Shown here piece by piece: positions 9,845 to 21,208 of a stretch of 64,000 bases of DNA. Below the pieces are notes generated by a model. The model was not told the DNA's origin. It saw only the letters and a program-made list of their open reading frames with translations, and did not search any database. Position 1 is the stretch's first letter. Each line of letters opens with the position of its first letter. A program made the position numbers and the translations under genes. Source of the DNA: Hyalella azteca (taxonomy: Eukaryota; Arthropoda; Malacostraca; Amphipoda; Hyalellidae); the NCBI RefSeq assembly GCF_000764305.2, contig NW_025934886.1, positions 1 to 64,000 on the forward strand, read 5' to 3'.

Positions 9845-10200
9845 CTCTCTGGTGAGCGTGGCCAGCCTCTCCTGTAGGAGGTCTTGTCGCTCCTGCAGCA
9901 GCGGGAGGGGCGCGCGTGTCAGCCTCGGCCGAACAGATCTCCTGCAGGGGCGCTGCAGAGGGGACAGTCTGCAGGGAGGGACGTAGGGGTACATGGGGCT
10001 TTGTGGGGCGCAGCTGGGGCCAGGATGGGGCGTATCTTGGGGAAGACCACGGCCAGGGAGTTAAGCTGCCACACGCGCTGTAGGTCCTCCAGTCGCGCCT
10101 CCGTCAGCAGCTCGTGGGGGCTGCCCTCGGGACAAAGGGCGTGACGCCCCCCCACCATCTCCTCTTCTTCCCCACCAACACCCAACTCCGTCAGCGCCTC
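9845..10200 (-). CDS. GC-rich exon(s) of unrecognised protein
   Basis: Minus-strand GC-rich block. From an AG at 10201 the frame reads an acidic stretch and then LLTEARLEDLQRVWQLNSLA and VVFPKIRPILAP, stopping at 9919-9921. A second frame ends in LLQERQDLLQERLATLTRE at the donor GTGAGT (9844). The block therefore probably contains two exons separated by a very short intron (candidate acceptor CTGCTGCAG near 9898), or a frameshift. The helical, coiled-coil-like composition is compatible with the exons at 9083-7810 belonging to the same gene. Family not recognised. Confidence 0.4.
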
Positions 10201-10322
10201 CTTCTGATCAACAATAAATCCGTTAGCCTTCAGGTTAATTGGGGATACTCAATATTAATTAACCTGGTCCTCTGAGGTTAACTTAGGCAGGTTAAATTGC
10301 CCTGGTAATATCAAGAGTCCTC

Positions 10323-10497
10323 ATGACAGTACACGTGACATTACACGTGACAGTACACATGACAGTACACATGACAGTACACGTGACAGTACACATGACA
10401 GTACACATGACAGTACACATGACAGTACACATGACAGTACACATGACAGTACACGTGACAGCACACATGGCAGTACACATGGCAGTACACATGACAC
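10323..10497. repeat. 12-bp minisatellite
   Basis: About 14 copies of a 12-bp unit (ACATGACAGTAC, variants ACGTGACAGTAC), followed by a few degenerate ATCATCACTAATG repeats to 10562. Both strands stay open only because the unit is a multiple of three. No gene inferred. The AT-rich stretch to 11000 holds nothing recognised. Confidence 0.9.
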
Positions 10498-11002
10498 ATA
10501 TCATCAATCATGGTTATATCATCACTGATATCATCACTAATGCTAATATCATCACTAATGTTTATGCACTCCCTATTTGTTATGCTATGAGACAACAACG
10601 CGGCAACACAGTTGGTAATGCTATGTTTATTATGTAAGTCATAATAATTGCTATATACGATACATAATATGCAAATGTAGCGTGTATAAATACATTATAC
10701 TTAAAATTTTCACAATGCTGGTTAAACACACATGGTTAAACATATTAAAATAATGCGATATTGCAACACAATAGCATTAATAACTGTTATTATTTTAAGC
10801 GATTTTTCGTTAGCGCTATGATATTGTGTGCTTACTGTTCACACAACGACAATAATTAATATTTGGTGAATGTTTATTTAATTGTAAAATCTTTAATATT
10901 ATCTATTATGCTAATTTTGGAAAGAAATTTTTATTATACCAGTGGGACTCCAAATATCGTTGAAGTCTTACCATGAGGCCAGCAGTGGTGGCCACTATAC
11001 CT

Positions 11003-11145
11003 GGACCTATACTTTCAAAAAGTTAAGAGATCGTAAGTTCATCAGCCAATCATAGACGGTCTTTCAAGCAAAATCCACCAATCAGAGACAAGAAAATAGA
11101 GTAAAGTACTTATGATCACTTAGCGAGTTTTGAAAGTATGGCCCC
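11003..11145. mobile_element. MITE of about 143 bp
   Basis: Near-matching terminal inverted repeats: GGACCTATACTTTCAAAA on the left against GGGGCCATACTTTCAAAA read from the right. The inverted similarity continues inwards (AAGTTAAGAGATCGTAAGTT against CTCGCTAAGTGATCATAAGT). There is no coding capacity. A related partial copy lies at 61618-61725. The target-site duplication is unclear. Confidence 0.65.
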
Positions 11146-12006
11146 AGTGGTCATTACCGGTCGCTAGTGATTATCGTGCTAATGGCCTTGAATGTTTGGG
11201 TGCAGGCTACTTCAGTTGATAGTAGCAGTGGCTGCCAGTAAACTCAAACATAGTACGGTTTTGTGGCCTTCGAGACGGCCTGCAACTGGCCATGTGTATC
11301 TCTATCGCTCACCTGATTGACTGAGGAAGAAAGCAATAAAAATTTATGTGGAGCAACGCTTATTTTCTACCGAATTGTGTGCCAATTTCGATACATGACA
11401 AAATCTAATCAAAAATTTTTTACATGTAATTTCATTCCACAGCATAAAGATCATTATTGGCATTACAAAATACTGGTAAAGCTGTCGTAACAACTCGTAG
11501 TCTATCCCGTCTAAGGTACAAACAACAATTGAAAGAGAATCCTCTGATTTCCAAACATTAACGTGTACCAACTTATTTCTTTAATAAGATAGCATAAAAT
11601 ATTGCCAAGGTAGTGCAGTAATATTGGCACCGAGATGAGAGGCACTAACCGTGGGTTCGAGCCTTGAGAAGCTCGATCATTACTTTGTAAAGGATAGAAA
11701 TAGTTGGGTATTTTAATGTTATGCGAGGCGATAATTTTTGTTCCAAAATGGTTCATTATTTTGAATTTGTCATTTTAGTTTAGAGTTTACGGAAGGCTAT
11801 AAGTGCGGAAGGAGAAGGTGATAAGATTATTCTGTTGTGGAAAGCCGGAGCGGAGGTATGTGCTGCGTTAGGATGTGGACATGTAAATATATACGTGAAT
11901 AGATTGATGTGAACAAATTGTGTAAATACTTAGGTTATATATGTATGAATATTTTAATGTGTAGGTAACTATTATTTATCTGTTTTATTTGTTTCTTTTG
12001 TAGGAA
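11146..12006. other. AT-rich intergenic sequence
   Basis: No supported gene. A tRNA B-box-like GGGTTCGAGCC occurs at about 11651-11661, but I could not define a full SINE. The GC-richer region after 11770 may be part of an LTR (see rejected items). Confidence 0.4.
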
Positions 12007-12055
12007 AGCCTCAAACCTCAAACCTCAAACCTCAAACCTCAAATCTCAAATCTCA
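12007..12055. repeat. 7-bp CCTCAAA satellite
   Basis: About seven tandem copies of a 7-bp unit (CCTCAAA, later ATCTCAA). An AATAAA follows at about 12159. Confidence 0.9.
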
Positions 12056-12649
12056 GAGTCAAGAGTTAGTCTCGAAAGCCATGCATCCAAGATGAAGTGT
12101 TAAAGTGTTAATGTGCCGAAGTTATTATATATTATTTATTGTGTTCATTGAAAGTGTAATAAACTGTTTTAATGAGTACTCGTTAATATCCAGAACCTAT
12201 ACGATCCTGTAGGCTAGTTGGGTGTTCTGAGAGCCCCAACAACTTTTTTACCACGTTTTTCTTAACTTCGTTTCGTGTCTGTCTGTCTGTCCGTCTGTCA
12301 TCAAAAATTCAGACCTTAATTTAGAGCTTTTCTGAACATCCTATAAACTTGAAATTTTGTAATGCATGCTTATGCTGCCTAACAATTCAAGATTTGATCA
12401 GCAAAAATAATAATTAAATTTTTTTAGAAAAAAAAATAAAATAAAAAAACACGAAAAATTCACGGTTTGGAATTGAGTTTTTTCTCGAACATCCACACTT
12501 GCCAACCCTGGAAATTGATTTCAATTGCTAAAATTGCTAACTAAAAAGTAGAAAATAAATAAATATAAAAAAATATTTTAAAAACACGTTTTTCTGGTTT
12601 CTACAAAACTAAAAATAATGAAATAAAACAAATAAAAAAACTTAAAAAA

Positions 12650-12780
12650 AAACACGTTTTCTTAACGGACGAAAAAGAAAAACATTTACTCTTACATATC
12701 ATTACATAACATTTTACATAACTTAAATGTTAAGTAAGAGTAAATGTTTTTCTTTTTTGTCCGTCAAGAAAACGTGGTTT
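12650..12780. repeat. Foldback with ~45-bp arms
   Basis: Left arm 12650-12695 (AAACACGTTTTCTTAACGGA then a poly-A-rich part and AAACATTTACTCTTAC) is matched in inverse by 12733-12778. The loop is about 37 bp. A CTGT/CTGTCC microsatellite at 12282-12299 and long A/T runs precede it. It could be a MITE or a snap-back duplication. The flank to 13100 contains no supported gene. Confidence 0.65.
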
Positions 12781-13129
12781 TTTAAAGTTTTTTATTTGTT
12801 TTATTCGGTGTCACTGATCGACGGCGCTAGGTAGCCGAGGGTGGTGCTTGCAGCATCGCCACGGATTAGTGTCTCTCAACGAACTCTGGGTACGTGTTAA
12901 TTTATTGGGTGAGATCTTAAGGTTAATTGTCAAACCTTCTTCATCTGCGCAGAGTGGTTGGGAGGTAAGATCAAAAAGATTGGAGTAGCCAGTTTCGCGA
13001 ACAAAATCCACATAGCTAGCTGTGAAAATTTCTTGATGTATTGAATCGGTGATGGTCCAAACATGACCTAATCTGACACCGGTACAACGATTTATGTACT
13101 ATATTGTTTTATACTAATTCCTTCGCTAA

Positions 13130-13215
13130 TTGTTTCAATCACCCAGCTCACTGGTTCAGTCACCCTGCTTACTATAGTTCAGTCATCCCACTCACTGCTT
13201 CAGTCACCCCGTTAA
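13130..13215. repeat. Degenerate TTCAGTCACCC repeat, dispersed
   Basis: Roughly 20-bp degenerate units (CTGGTTCAGTCACCCTGCTT and variants). The same motif recurs at 15130-15205 and 15800-15850, on both sides of the retroelement remnant at 15205-15780. From 13280 to 14790 I see no gene, only AT-rich DNA with two short palindromes (13565-13602 and 14354-14377). Confidence 0.5.
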
Positions 13216-14799
13216 TTGTTTCTGCTCATTGGCGTCTAGTGTGGCGGCAAATGGCGGCAGCTGAAAATCCAGTGGGCCGACCACAGTGTTGCTTTTGAAC
13301 TAGAAATTTCAATTACCTTAAAATCCTTCTAAATAACTTAGACCAATAAATTTGGCACTTTGTCATTTGTATTTATAGAAACGTAGAAGAAAATTCGTTC
13401 AATCATTTAAGTTTTTCAACATCAGCAATGTTTTACGCCAAATTCCTTATATTGTTAGATATAAAGTAAAATGGCGAATTGGAATCATTAAATTTTGTAG
13501 CTTTTAGAGAAAGCTTTGCACGAAAAAAGGCATATATAGTGGCTGACGTCAGAAGTAGGTTCTTAATGCTATTCTTACCACATTCCAGGTAGGAATAGCA
13601 TTAGGAATAAGTAAAGACATAAATCAGCCTGAGCATTAGAGGAACAACTAATCATTCCAAATTTGTGTCCGGAATTGATGCTGGTAATTTTTCTGGATCA
13701 TTTTCAACAAATACGTATACAATTTATACATATGTACTACGCAACCCTAACTCGTTAGTATTTACGTTTTTATTTAATAATTCAAAAGCCAATATCGCGC
13801 TGGGACGTAAGAAGCAGCCGTCAATCATTTTGGTTTACCTGGCCATATAAGCGGCGGTCACTGTCGACTGATTGATCGCGACCCTTTTGGTGATCTTGGC
13901 CAACTGATGACCTGCATTCCTTCGGTTGCCATTACAGAGGTAACTAATGATCATCGCACTGTGCAATTCCTACCAAAGTCATCTAGTGAATTACAATCCC
14001 TATTGATAAATTTAACTCAATAATTCATGACATAAATCACTAGCACATTTAAAGTGCCCTGAAAAATCATTAAATCACTTCAGGGCGAGCGTAAAAAGAA
14101 AATCAATAGTAAATATACGACAAATTACATAGTAAATTGATGGTTCGCTTTAGAATACAAAAAATGGCAGTCGTCGCGAACGTTACGGAAGTGGGTATAA
14201 TACAAGTGTCTGGGGTTTAGAGAGCGCACTTCAAAACAGGCCGTCGCTCTTGAAAGGCTCTTGAACAGTGATCACTTACTTTTGAACTTCCTGAGCAGCG
14301 CTGACGACCTTGGTGGCCTCTTGAACAGCTCTTGAGAGACGATAACTTTGCATTTGCTATTGCAAGTGCAATAGCAATATAACGAATATAGAGCGATTAA
14401 AATTGTAGAATAGGAAGCAGTATTTAATAAATCTGATATTCGCATATGGGAATTTCATATTTTGCACCACCATCCCAAGGGACAAAATACGATATATTAA
14501 AATAACCTGCTACTTTGGCTGGTGAAGAAACATCAGGTAATATGTACCTCGTGTTTTTATGAATTATGTACTTCAACAAGTAAATATTTTTGCCATTTGC
14601 ATTTTATGGAAGAAATGTTTTCCGTACAATAACATATTACTTCGGCTCTTTGTGTTTTTTTTTAATTTCAACTTCGTAAAAGTTTTTTCAAAGGCTTGTT
14701 ACTCCATTTCATGACAATTTGTTTTTACTTCTGCGACAATATATTTCGCCCCGTACGATAATTTAGTTGTGCCAGGTTGTTTTTATGTCATGTTGACCT

Positions 14800-14915
14800 G
14801 ACGGAGCGATTTTGCCAAGAATTTTCCAAACTTGTTTGGGAGTTCGAACTCCCAGCTTTCTGCTTGAATCTTGGTGATCTTGAATCTTTCTGCACCACTG
14901 GGCCATACCGAAAAA
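14800..14915 (-). mobile_element. tRNA-derived SINE
   Basis: On the minus strand an RNA polymerase III A box (TGGCCCAGTGG at 14905-14895) is followed 41 bp later by a B box (GAGTTCGAACTCCC within 14853-14838). The order and spacing fit a tRNA-like promoter with a long variable region or insertion. No intact cloverleaf was found, so a SINE head is more likely than a tRNA gene. The 3' end was not defined. Confidence 0.55.
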
Positions 14916-15204
14916 GGATGTATATAACCATAGGTGCTTGAGGATGTCCATTGCAGAGACCAAACTTTTGAAGAATGAGTGCCTGCCCTTACGGGATAGA
15001 AATTGATTTGGAATTATTCAATTGATTTTAAAGCTTTTCGTGGGAGAGTTTTTTTTTTTGCTTACAGTTGGAGAGTCATACCAATTCATTATTCCAGTTA
15101 CCCCTCTAAGTTGTTTCGTCTCCTGATTGACTGTTTCAGTCACCCTTCTCATTCATTCAGTTGGTCTAATAACTGGTTAAGTATCCACTAAAACTGGTTC
15201 AGTC

Positions 15205-15780
15205 AACCCGCCATGCTAACTGTTCCACTCCGCATAAGAGGAACGCAGCTCATAGCCGCAGCCATAAACAACACAGAACACCCATACCACTATCTGAGCT
15301 ACCACCCACCTATACACAGACAAGTAGTGCAAACCCCGCATAGATACTACACCAACATACTAAACACAGTACCCCCACCCCAAGGCAACACCAGCACAAA
15401 AACAAAACACTTCCACAAAATCATGACACAGAGAACGCTGGAGCTGGCCGGAAACAACTAAGTCCTTGGAAACCCACCACCTGACATAAGTAGCACAGAT
15501 ACTCAGCTCTCTAGACAGAAGAGAGTACACCTAGCCAGGCTGCGCTGCGGCCACCACCCCTCACTACAAACATACGCAAACAGAATTGGCCAAGCAGACT
15601 CAGACACCTGTCCATCCTGCCAGGGAGCTCCCCACACAATCACTCACATTCTCCTGGAATGTCCGGTCTGGCAGGATCTCAGACAACACCACCACATAAC
15701 CTCGGCCCTACAAGCTCTGGAGCGACCCCCTGTCGGTGGTGTCGTACTTGCACGACGGGGGTCTCTTGGAAAAGTGTGAC
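15205..15780 (+). pseudogene. Non-LTR retrotransposon 3'-end remnant
   Basis: One frame is open from about 15205 to the TGA at 15776-15778 except for a TAA at 15459-15461. It encodes the C-terminal part of a non-LTR polyprotein: a basic RLRCGHHPSLQ helix and a CCHC-like finger (CPSCQGAPHTITHILLEC), as in I-like and Jockey-like elements. The part before the TAA is rich in His, Tyr and Pro and looks like the inter-domain region. It lacks RT and endonuclease, so it is a dead 5'-truncated copy. A 118-bp piece recurs identically at 18318-18432. Confidence 0.75.
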
Positions 15781-15861
15781 CAGGGAACCCCCAAAAACAA
15801 CTGTTCCAGTCACTCTGCTCATTGGTTGAGTCACTCCGTTAATAATTTCAGCTCCTCGGAG

Positions 15862-16080
15862 ATGGCGTTTTGGCGGGCGGCGGCTCGACTGCTGGCGGTG
15901 ATCAGCATCCTGACGCGACCCTGGATGGTGGAGGGCGTGGGTCTTTCCTTCACAGTCCAGCTGTCGCAAGAAAGTTTCGGCGGGTACCAGGAGAATATGT
16001 GGGCCGGCTCACCTGTCGCTTGTGGGGGACAGTGTCGCCTGAACCCCGAATGTGGAGCCTTCGCTTTCATTGCAAATGAG
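15862..16080 (+). CDS. Secreted PAN/lectin-like protein, exon 1
   Basis: The ATG at 15862 starts a 73-codon exon ending at a GTACGC donor (16081), phase 0. Residues 1-25 (MAFWRAAARLLAVISILTRP and following) form a signal peptide. The rest has a PAN/apple-like cysteine pattern (ACGGQCRLNPECGAFAF). An AG at 15850-15851 just upstream could make this the second exon of a transcript with a 5'UTR exon. It follows directly on a retroelement remnant. The product should be extracellular; such PAN-CTLD proteins are common in arthropods, and a ligand cannot be predicted. Confidence 0.7.
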
Positions 16081-16397
16081 GTACGCTGACAGTTGAAGAT
16101 TGCTTGCTTATTGATAGTTTCCGAGTTTAAATCTACCTAATATGGGATAGCGTCAGGAAAAAAGACCTGCAACGTGTGCACTCAAGTCCTATTTAATTTA
16201 ATTCAAGTTAAATTGAGGCACATGCCGTCATTAACACACACTTGTATGAAATACAAGTGAAATGCATTAACAGCTCAGCCTTTTGAGCCGACAAAGGTAC
16301 TTCATCAGTTTACATCACCCTTGTGATGGCATAACAATTGTTAACACTAGCTCTGACACCACCACCATTAACGGCCTCTGGTTTATTTATCCCAAAG

Positions 16398-16531
16398 GTC
16401 CCGACCTGCGTGCTGTTCGTGCGGCTGACGTGGGACTTGCGGGGGCCCCCGGGACTCTACTACAGGGGCATGTCCCTGTCCGGCGGCGACTACCTCTTCC
16501 GTCTGCCTCCTCCTGCAAACGACGTGCCCGA
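16398..16531 (+). CDS. Secreted PAN/lectin-like protein, exon 2
   Basis: The acceptor TATCCCAAAG and the donor GTGAGT (16532) bound 134 nt; it enters in phase 0 and leaves in phase 2. It encodes a Cys that would close the PAN loop (VPTCVLFVRLTW) and then GLYYRGMSLSGGDYLFRLPP, the linker into a lectin-like fold. Phase agrees with both neighbouring exons, which is the main support for the model. Confidence 0.7.
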
Positions 16532-17430
16532 GTGAGTAATTTTAATTAATCAAGTCAGTGATTTCCGTCACTCACACACAGTAAAAATCGTACTCACCTT
16601 GCCGGCAGACCATTTAGAAACACTGTACATTACTCCAGCTCCGAGGTCCGAAATGCTTATGGCGCCGTAGGTCTACAGCCACTGAACAAGTCAGTCTGGT
16701 CTCCATGGATGTGCGACCCCATCATGACACTACCTCAATATTTTTCACGGCTCTCCAAGTTGCTGCAGCCTATGAGGAATTAGGTTGTGTTCGGCTACGT
16801 TTGTTTGGGTGGAGAATCCGGGTAAGTGTGGAGGTAGAGTAATGCTGAAGTTGCAAGTAATGTTGAAGATGCAAATCCATATAGGATTGTATTGACTTGA
16901 ATAGGGACTACGGACTTACGTGCCATTGCATTAAACACCTAACCTCATGGGATATTCTACCCTGTTGCATGGTTGCGCATGGGAAAGAATGCAAAAGTGA
17001 TAGTGGCTACAGTGAGGACTACATATATAAAATACATCGAAATGTGGTTCAGCATATTAGAGATGATAACGAGCTCTTTGATGGCGAACAAGTTGTGGTG
17101 AAATATGTCCTAAATAGTTACACCACTGCGTGGTGGAGTACCCCCGAGGGTAAACTGTGCAAACCTGGTAATATAAAAAATGCGTACGGTGATCATGAAT
17201 TTCGTGATGTCAGTTAAGATATGCATCCCGATTGTAGGTGATTGAATATTTATTAAACATAGCATAGCGAGGTCGGCGCTAAAGAGTAGGCCTGATGTGG
17301 CCTGTCGCCGAATCTTGAACTTTTCGTGACTTGTTCATAGATCTTAATCTTGTCATTTGACCGGATATTTTCAAGACTGACGATAGTTTGAAATAGCTGC
17401 TAGACTTCCACCGGGTTCGATATGGTGCTA
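16532..17430 (+). other. Intron
   Basis: Intron 2 of the PAN/lectin-like gene. A 106-codon open frame at 16897-17217 has no recognisable domain and starts mid-intron; I do not count it as a gene. Confidence 0.45.
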
Positions 17431-17431
17431 G

Positions 17432-17600
17432 GCATTTCAAATCTAAACATATATTTTTTCCATAGCTTTATCTAGTCTGTTCTTGAACGCGTTCATACTC
17501 GGAGCGCCAACGATGTAAGAGGGAGGTTGTTCCACATGTCGGAGATTCGAAGCGAGAAGAAATATGTAGTGAATTTTCCTACTCGAACCAAAATTTGGCA
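17432..17600 (-). pseudogene. Non-LTR retrotransposon C-terminal remnant in an intron
   Basis: The minus strand encodes a tail typical of RT polyproteins in many invertebrates (SYIVGAPSMNAFKNRLDKAM, stopping at about 17443), preceded in another frame by WNNLP-like residues, so it contains a frameshift. It is antisense to the lectin-like gene and lies only about 20 bp before the exon-3 acceptor region, so it may supply part of the present intron end. Confidence 0.6.
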
Positions 17601-17615
17601 ATTGTGTTTTTACAG

Positions 17616-17931
17616 CATGTCCCTGGAAGCCTGCCAGGCGATCGGCCTGCGTCTGGTGCAAGTGCCGACAGTCCTGAAGGACTTGGTGGCGCTTCAGAGC
17701 CAAGGCAAGTTCAGCTACGACCTCAAGAGGACTTCAGAGACGGCCCCTTTCACCACCATGACTGGGGGGCCCGTCAACGCCTCGCTGTTGGTGATACAGG
17801 ATCCTTGGAACTTAGACATGACACCGCAATGTTTCGCGACTGTTTATTTTTGGCTATTCAGGGCGAGCTGCCCGGATTGGGTACTCGCATCTTCCGCCAC
17901 AGTCTGCCAATACGCACCCACAAGCCCCTAA
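17616..17931 (+). CDS. Secreted PAN/lectin-like protein, exon 3
   Basis: The acceptor TTTTTACAG gives a phase-2 join (GA|C, Asp). The frame reads MSLEACQAIGLRLVQVPTVL, matching the first helix of a C-type-lectin-like domain (S-x-E-A-C-x-x-x-G-x-x-L). It runs to TAA 17929-17931, giving 222 residues in all. The domain would be shorter than usual (~120 residues) with no clear WND motif. A 72-bp intron (GTGATA at about 17791 to TATTCAG at about 17861) followed by a longer frame to about 18092 is an alternative 3' end. AATAAA signals lie at about 18089 and 18116. Confidence 0.6.
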
Positions 17932-18317
17932 GAATTTCCTTTCGGTTATGTCAACTCATTACAGAAACCACAGGCAAAAACTGTGCCACCTCTTGCTCTT
18001 TTCCACCATTTCCCAGCGCCACCGCCACCACAAGTACGACGCTGCTACCGACTATTCATGGACTATATATTCATTTCAGTAAGACTAAATAAATTATCTT
18101 CGAATACTAACCCCATAATAAATTTAAATACTTTTCAAGAAACTTTTGATCTGGTCTCCAGATGGCCTCAGTCTGTCAATACCTGAAAATCTCCATGCAT
18201 TTATTTTGGTCGTTGAGCTGTTCAACCATATAATTCCTCTTCATCATCTAAGCAAAATTGCGGTAGAAAGTTGCTCATTTAAATATTGTTGTGAAGTTGT
18301 TCACGTTTTGTCACCTG

Positions 18318-18432
18318 CCAGGGAGCTCCCCACACAATCACTCACATTCTCCTGGAATGTCCGGTCTGGCAGGATCTCAGACAACACCACCACATAACCT
18401 CGGCCCTACAAGCTCTGGAGCGACCCCCTGTG
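18318..18432 (+). mobile_element. Identical fragment of the non-LTR remnant
   Basis: This stretch appears identical to 15614-15732 (the zinc-finger part of the remnant) with abrupt ends inside the coding region. The two copies flank the lectin-like gene in the same orientation. From 18433 to 19020 I see only AT-rich DNA. Confidence 0.8.
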
Positions 18433-19029
18433 TTTTTGTTCAATATCTTAACATGAAATGACGGATTTGGATTTTTGATATTTTCTCATATTTTTGTGTG
18501 TATAAATATCTAGTAAGGAAATATTTATATTCACATAACCTACGTGTGATTATGGATTGCAAATAGATTTTATAATGCAAAATTTTTCGTCACGTTTTAA
18601 GATACAACTTAGTTTGTAACATTCATAGTTTAAGTTCAATTAATAAATGGGCATGTACATTCTTTTCAATGCAATTGAAGCATTATTCAGAATTAAAACT
18701 CTGCTGATCGGGTTGAGTTTTTTAGTTATGATCATCGCCAGCAGAGGCAAACCGCCTTTCGTATAAGTCGCCTTTCAAAATTGAAAGTCAACAGTAGCAT
18801 TTCATTTTTTTATATTGATACACGAAGTTTGTTCGTGTCATTTATTGATTTCAAGCTGCACTCTGACCAGGTGAACATATAACGTCACCAGTGAATTTGT
18901 TTTAGATGAAGAAATTCCAGCATTGTGGTTTTCATGCAATGTGATATTATGGATCTTCAGGAAAGGTGGTCATTAGAGTTAGGGTAATTACGATGAGATT
19001 AAGAGTGGAACTATCTTTCATTTATCCTT

Positions 19030-19310
19030 ATGACCTTATGACCTTATGATGAGTTTAGGACGTCGCAGTCCACGGTCACGCTGATGCGCCGCCTTCGTCG
19101 TCCTCCGTCTCCGAGTCGTAAAGAGCCTCGGTCCTACCACGGACAGTGATCCCTCACGAAGAGTCTGTACTCTGGCCGCGGCTCGGTTATTAAATGGGGG
19201 AATCCTGCACAGTCTCCCCCTTCTTTCGTTGTAATATGTCTTTATTTTGGAGGTTTCACTCTCAAAGTTGGGAGCCAGTCCGTTTATCATCTTCCAAGTG
19301 TATCACAACG
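19030..19310 (-). pseudogene. Non-LTR retrotransposon RT C-terminal remnant
   Basis: The minus strand encodes MINGLAPNFE..., then YNERRGRLCRIPPFNNRAAA and RVQTLREGSLSVVGPRLF, the conserved segment after the RT thumb in CR1/Jockey-like elements widespread in arthropods. No endonuclease or RT catalytic core is present, so this is a fragment. It belongs to a different family from the remnant at 15205. Confidence 0.75.
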
Positions 19311-19397
19311 AATATCAAACTTCCTTATCGCTACGGAAGTGAAACGTTCTTATCACTGAGGTAATTGAAAGTCGTAATTTTTATCATTATATTTTAG

Positions 19398-19497
19398 ACT
19401 TGAGTTGTTTTGAAAATGTAAATTCAAACGAACGAGTTAGAACTAATAATTTGGACGTCACGAACGAGCAACATGTCGAAGAGATTCAGCCGCAACT
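19398..19497 (+). CDS. Candidate internal exon, unrecognised protein
   Basis: The acceptor TATATTTTAG and the donor GTGAGA (19498) bound 100 nt with no stop in the frame that enters with two bases and leaves in phase 2. It encodes a polar, acidic segment with VTNEQHVEEIQPQL. The next candidate exon (19936-19968) is in matching phase. There is no domain, and the support is only splice consensus plus phase, so chance is possible. Confidence 0.3.
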
Positions 19498-19935
19498 GTG
19501 AGAAATTCAATATTTTGTTTGCATAATCAAATATCAAATTCATGCTCGCTAATAAACCAAGTTATTTATGTTATTTATAAATTAAACGGTATAATCCTTC
19601 GTCATAAGGAACGAGAGCTATAAACTAACGCTTATTTTAAATTTCGAGATACATCTTCGCTATCTTTTCTTTCGCACTATTTGTTACTAACAAATTTGCT
19701 ATGAAATTTAATGAAATTAAAGTACATTTTCAAACGGTAAAGTGATGTAGTATTAATGTAATAGTGAAAGAAGTCTCTAACCTTACAGTTCAAAGACGAA
19801 ATTGCCTTCCCGATTTGGCTGAAATTTGCGAATCAGTTTCCATTCTCTTTTTTCTGCGAGTGCGTCTGAACTTTAAAATGTATTTAAGAAATTTAACATA
19901 AAAATTCGATTAAATTTTTTTCTAATTAATTTCAG

Positions 19936-19968
19936 GGACAAAGAAGCAACTGAAAAAAATTGTCAGAG
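19936..19968 (+). CDS. Candidate 33-nt microexon
   Basis: A strong acceptor (TTTTTTTCTAATTAATTTCAG, last base 19935) and the donor GTGCGT bound 33 nt that enter with one base and leave in phase 2, adding DKEATEKNCQ. The phase fits the exon at 19398-19497. A further possible 40-nt exon follows at 20886-20925. Speculative. Confidence 0.28.
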
Positions 19969-21208
19969 GTGCGTTCTCATGCAGTCAAATAACGCTAATT
20001 GTCATCTTATATTATGATATACGCGTTCAAGATGCGAATTTAATAGATATTTTCCTTTTCGTTATTTTTTTCTTTGGGATATTTTTTTGCGTTATTTCTT
20101 CAATCTCTTCTAATTGTCCTTAAATTTCAGTGAAAAATTGTGTTTTATGTAGCTTTTCCTCGTTCATTTTTTCATCTCATATATTTTGATCATAATGTAT
20201 ATCATCTGAAAAAAAACGTTTCCTGTGCTTGTAAATTTTATGGTCGAAAAGCGTTAGGGTTCTCCAAAGATTTTCTTCGATTTTCATAAAAACAAAACTC
20301 TTCTCATTTAATGAAAATAATTGAAGTTTGGACACCCTACAGAATTAAAAAATTCAACCCCCCAAAATAATCTAAAGAGCGAGAAGCTCCACTACATTTA
20401 TCAAATTATCAATGTATATATCATTCAGTATTAACATTATTACCTAGATACTCGAGGCAGTTCCTACCTGGTTGCAACTTAACCATTCAAATGGTTTCTC
20501 AAACAGTGAATACCATAAAGCGTTTCCAGTAGTAATTAATTAATGCGTATTGGTTTATTAGTTAATTGATTACTATTAATGAATCAACTAATTTTCATTA
20601 ATTGGTTGCTCTGTTCTTATGTCAAATAGGCATAGGGTGAGATTTATGGGATCAGCAAGATAGCATCAAACGTCCCAGGTTATACAACAGTTGATGATAT
20701 AGTTAATTTATTTTATTGTAGTCTCTTTTCGTCAAGAAAAAAGTAAAAGAATATTCTTTAAAACATCTCTCCAAAAAATATTGGCAATAGTGTCAAGTTT
20801 TGTATGTAATTTTTTAATTGCGCCTCAAAATTGTGGGAAGTGTTTCGAAATGAATACAATAGACTAATTTCTGTGTCCTTGACAGGCGCCTATTTCAAAA
20901 AAATGTTTTTCCTGTGTGTTTGTGTGTGAGTGAATCTGTGTGAGTGATCCTTTACTAATGCGTGTTTTTACCCTTCCTTTCCTCTCTCCAAAAACTGCTT
21001 AAACTCATCCACGCCCCCTCATTATCATCCTTTGTTTCTTCACTCATCCTTTCATTCATTTCATCATCGTCAAACCTCTGTGGATGACATCATCAAACGC
21101 TCATGGCTCATCGTTCTCATTCATACAATAATATTCGTGCGCCAAATCACAATTTTTATTTACATATTTTTCGATATAAATTTAAATTTGTCGTATAAAT
21201 TTCAATGG
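19969..21208. other. AT-rich DNA
   Basis: No supported gene. It contains the weak candidate exon at 20886-20925 (phase-compatible with 19936-19968). Otherwise AT-rich single-copy-looking sequence. Confidence 0.4.

Noticed and set aside
10323..10637. Frames over the 12-bp repeat
   Set aside because: 12-bp periodicity keeps them open; composition is purely repetitive.
11770..12240. Solo LTR candidate
   Set aside because: An AATAAA and a terminal ...CCCCAACA are suggestive, but I could not find the left TG boundary or a target duplication.
12811..13011. 66-codon minus-strand frame
   Set aside because: Open and not low-complexity, but has no start, splice signals or recognised domain. It may be an element fragment.
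14838..14905. Functional tRNA gene
   Set aside because: A and B boxes are present, but no cloverleaf with acceptor stem can be folded; a SINE head fits better.
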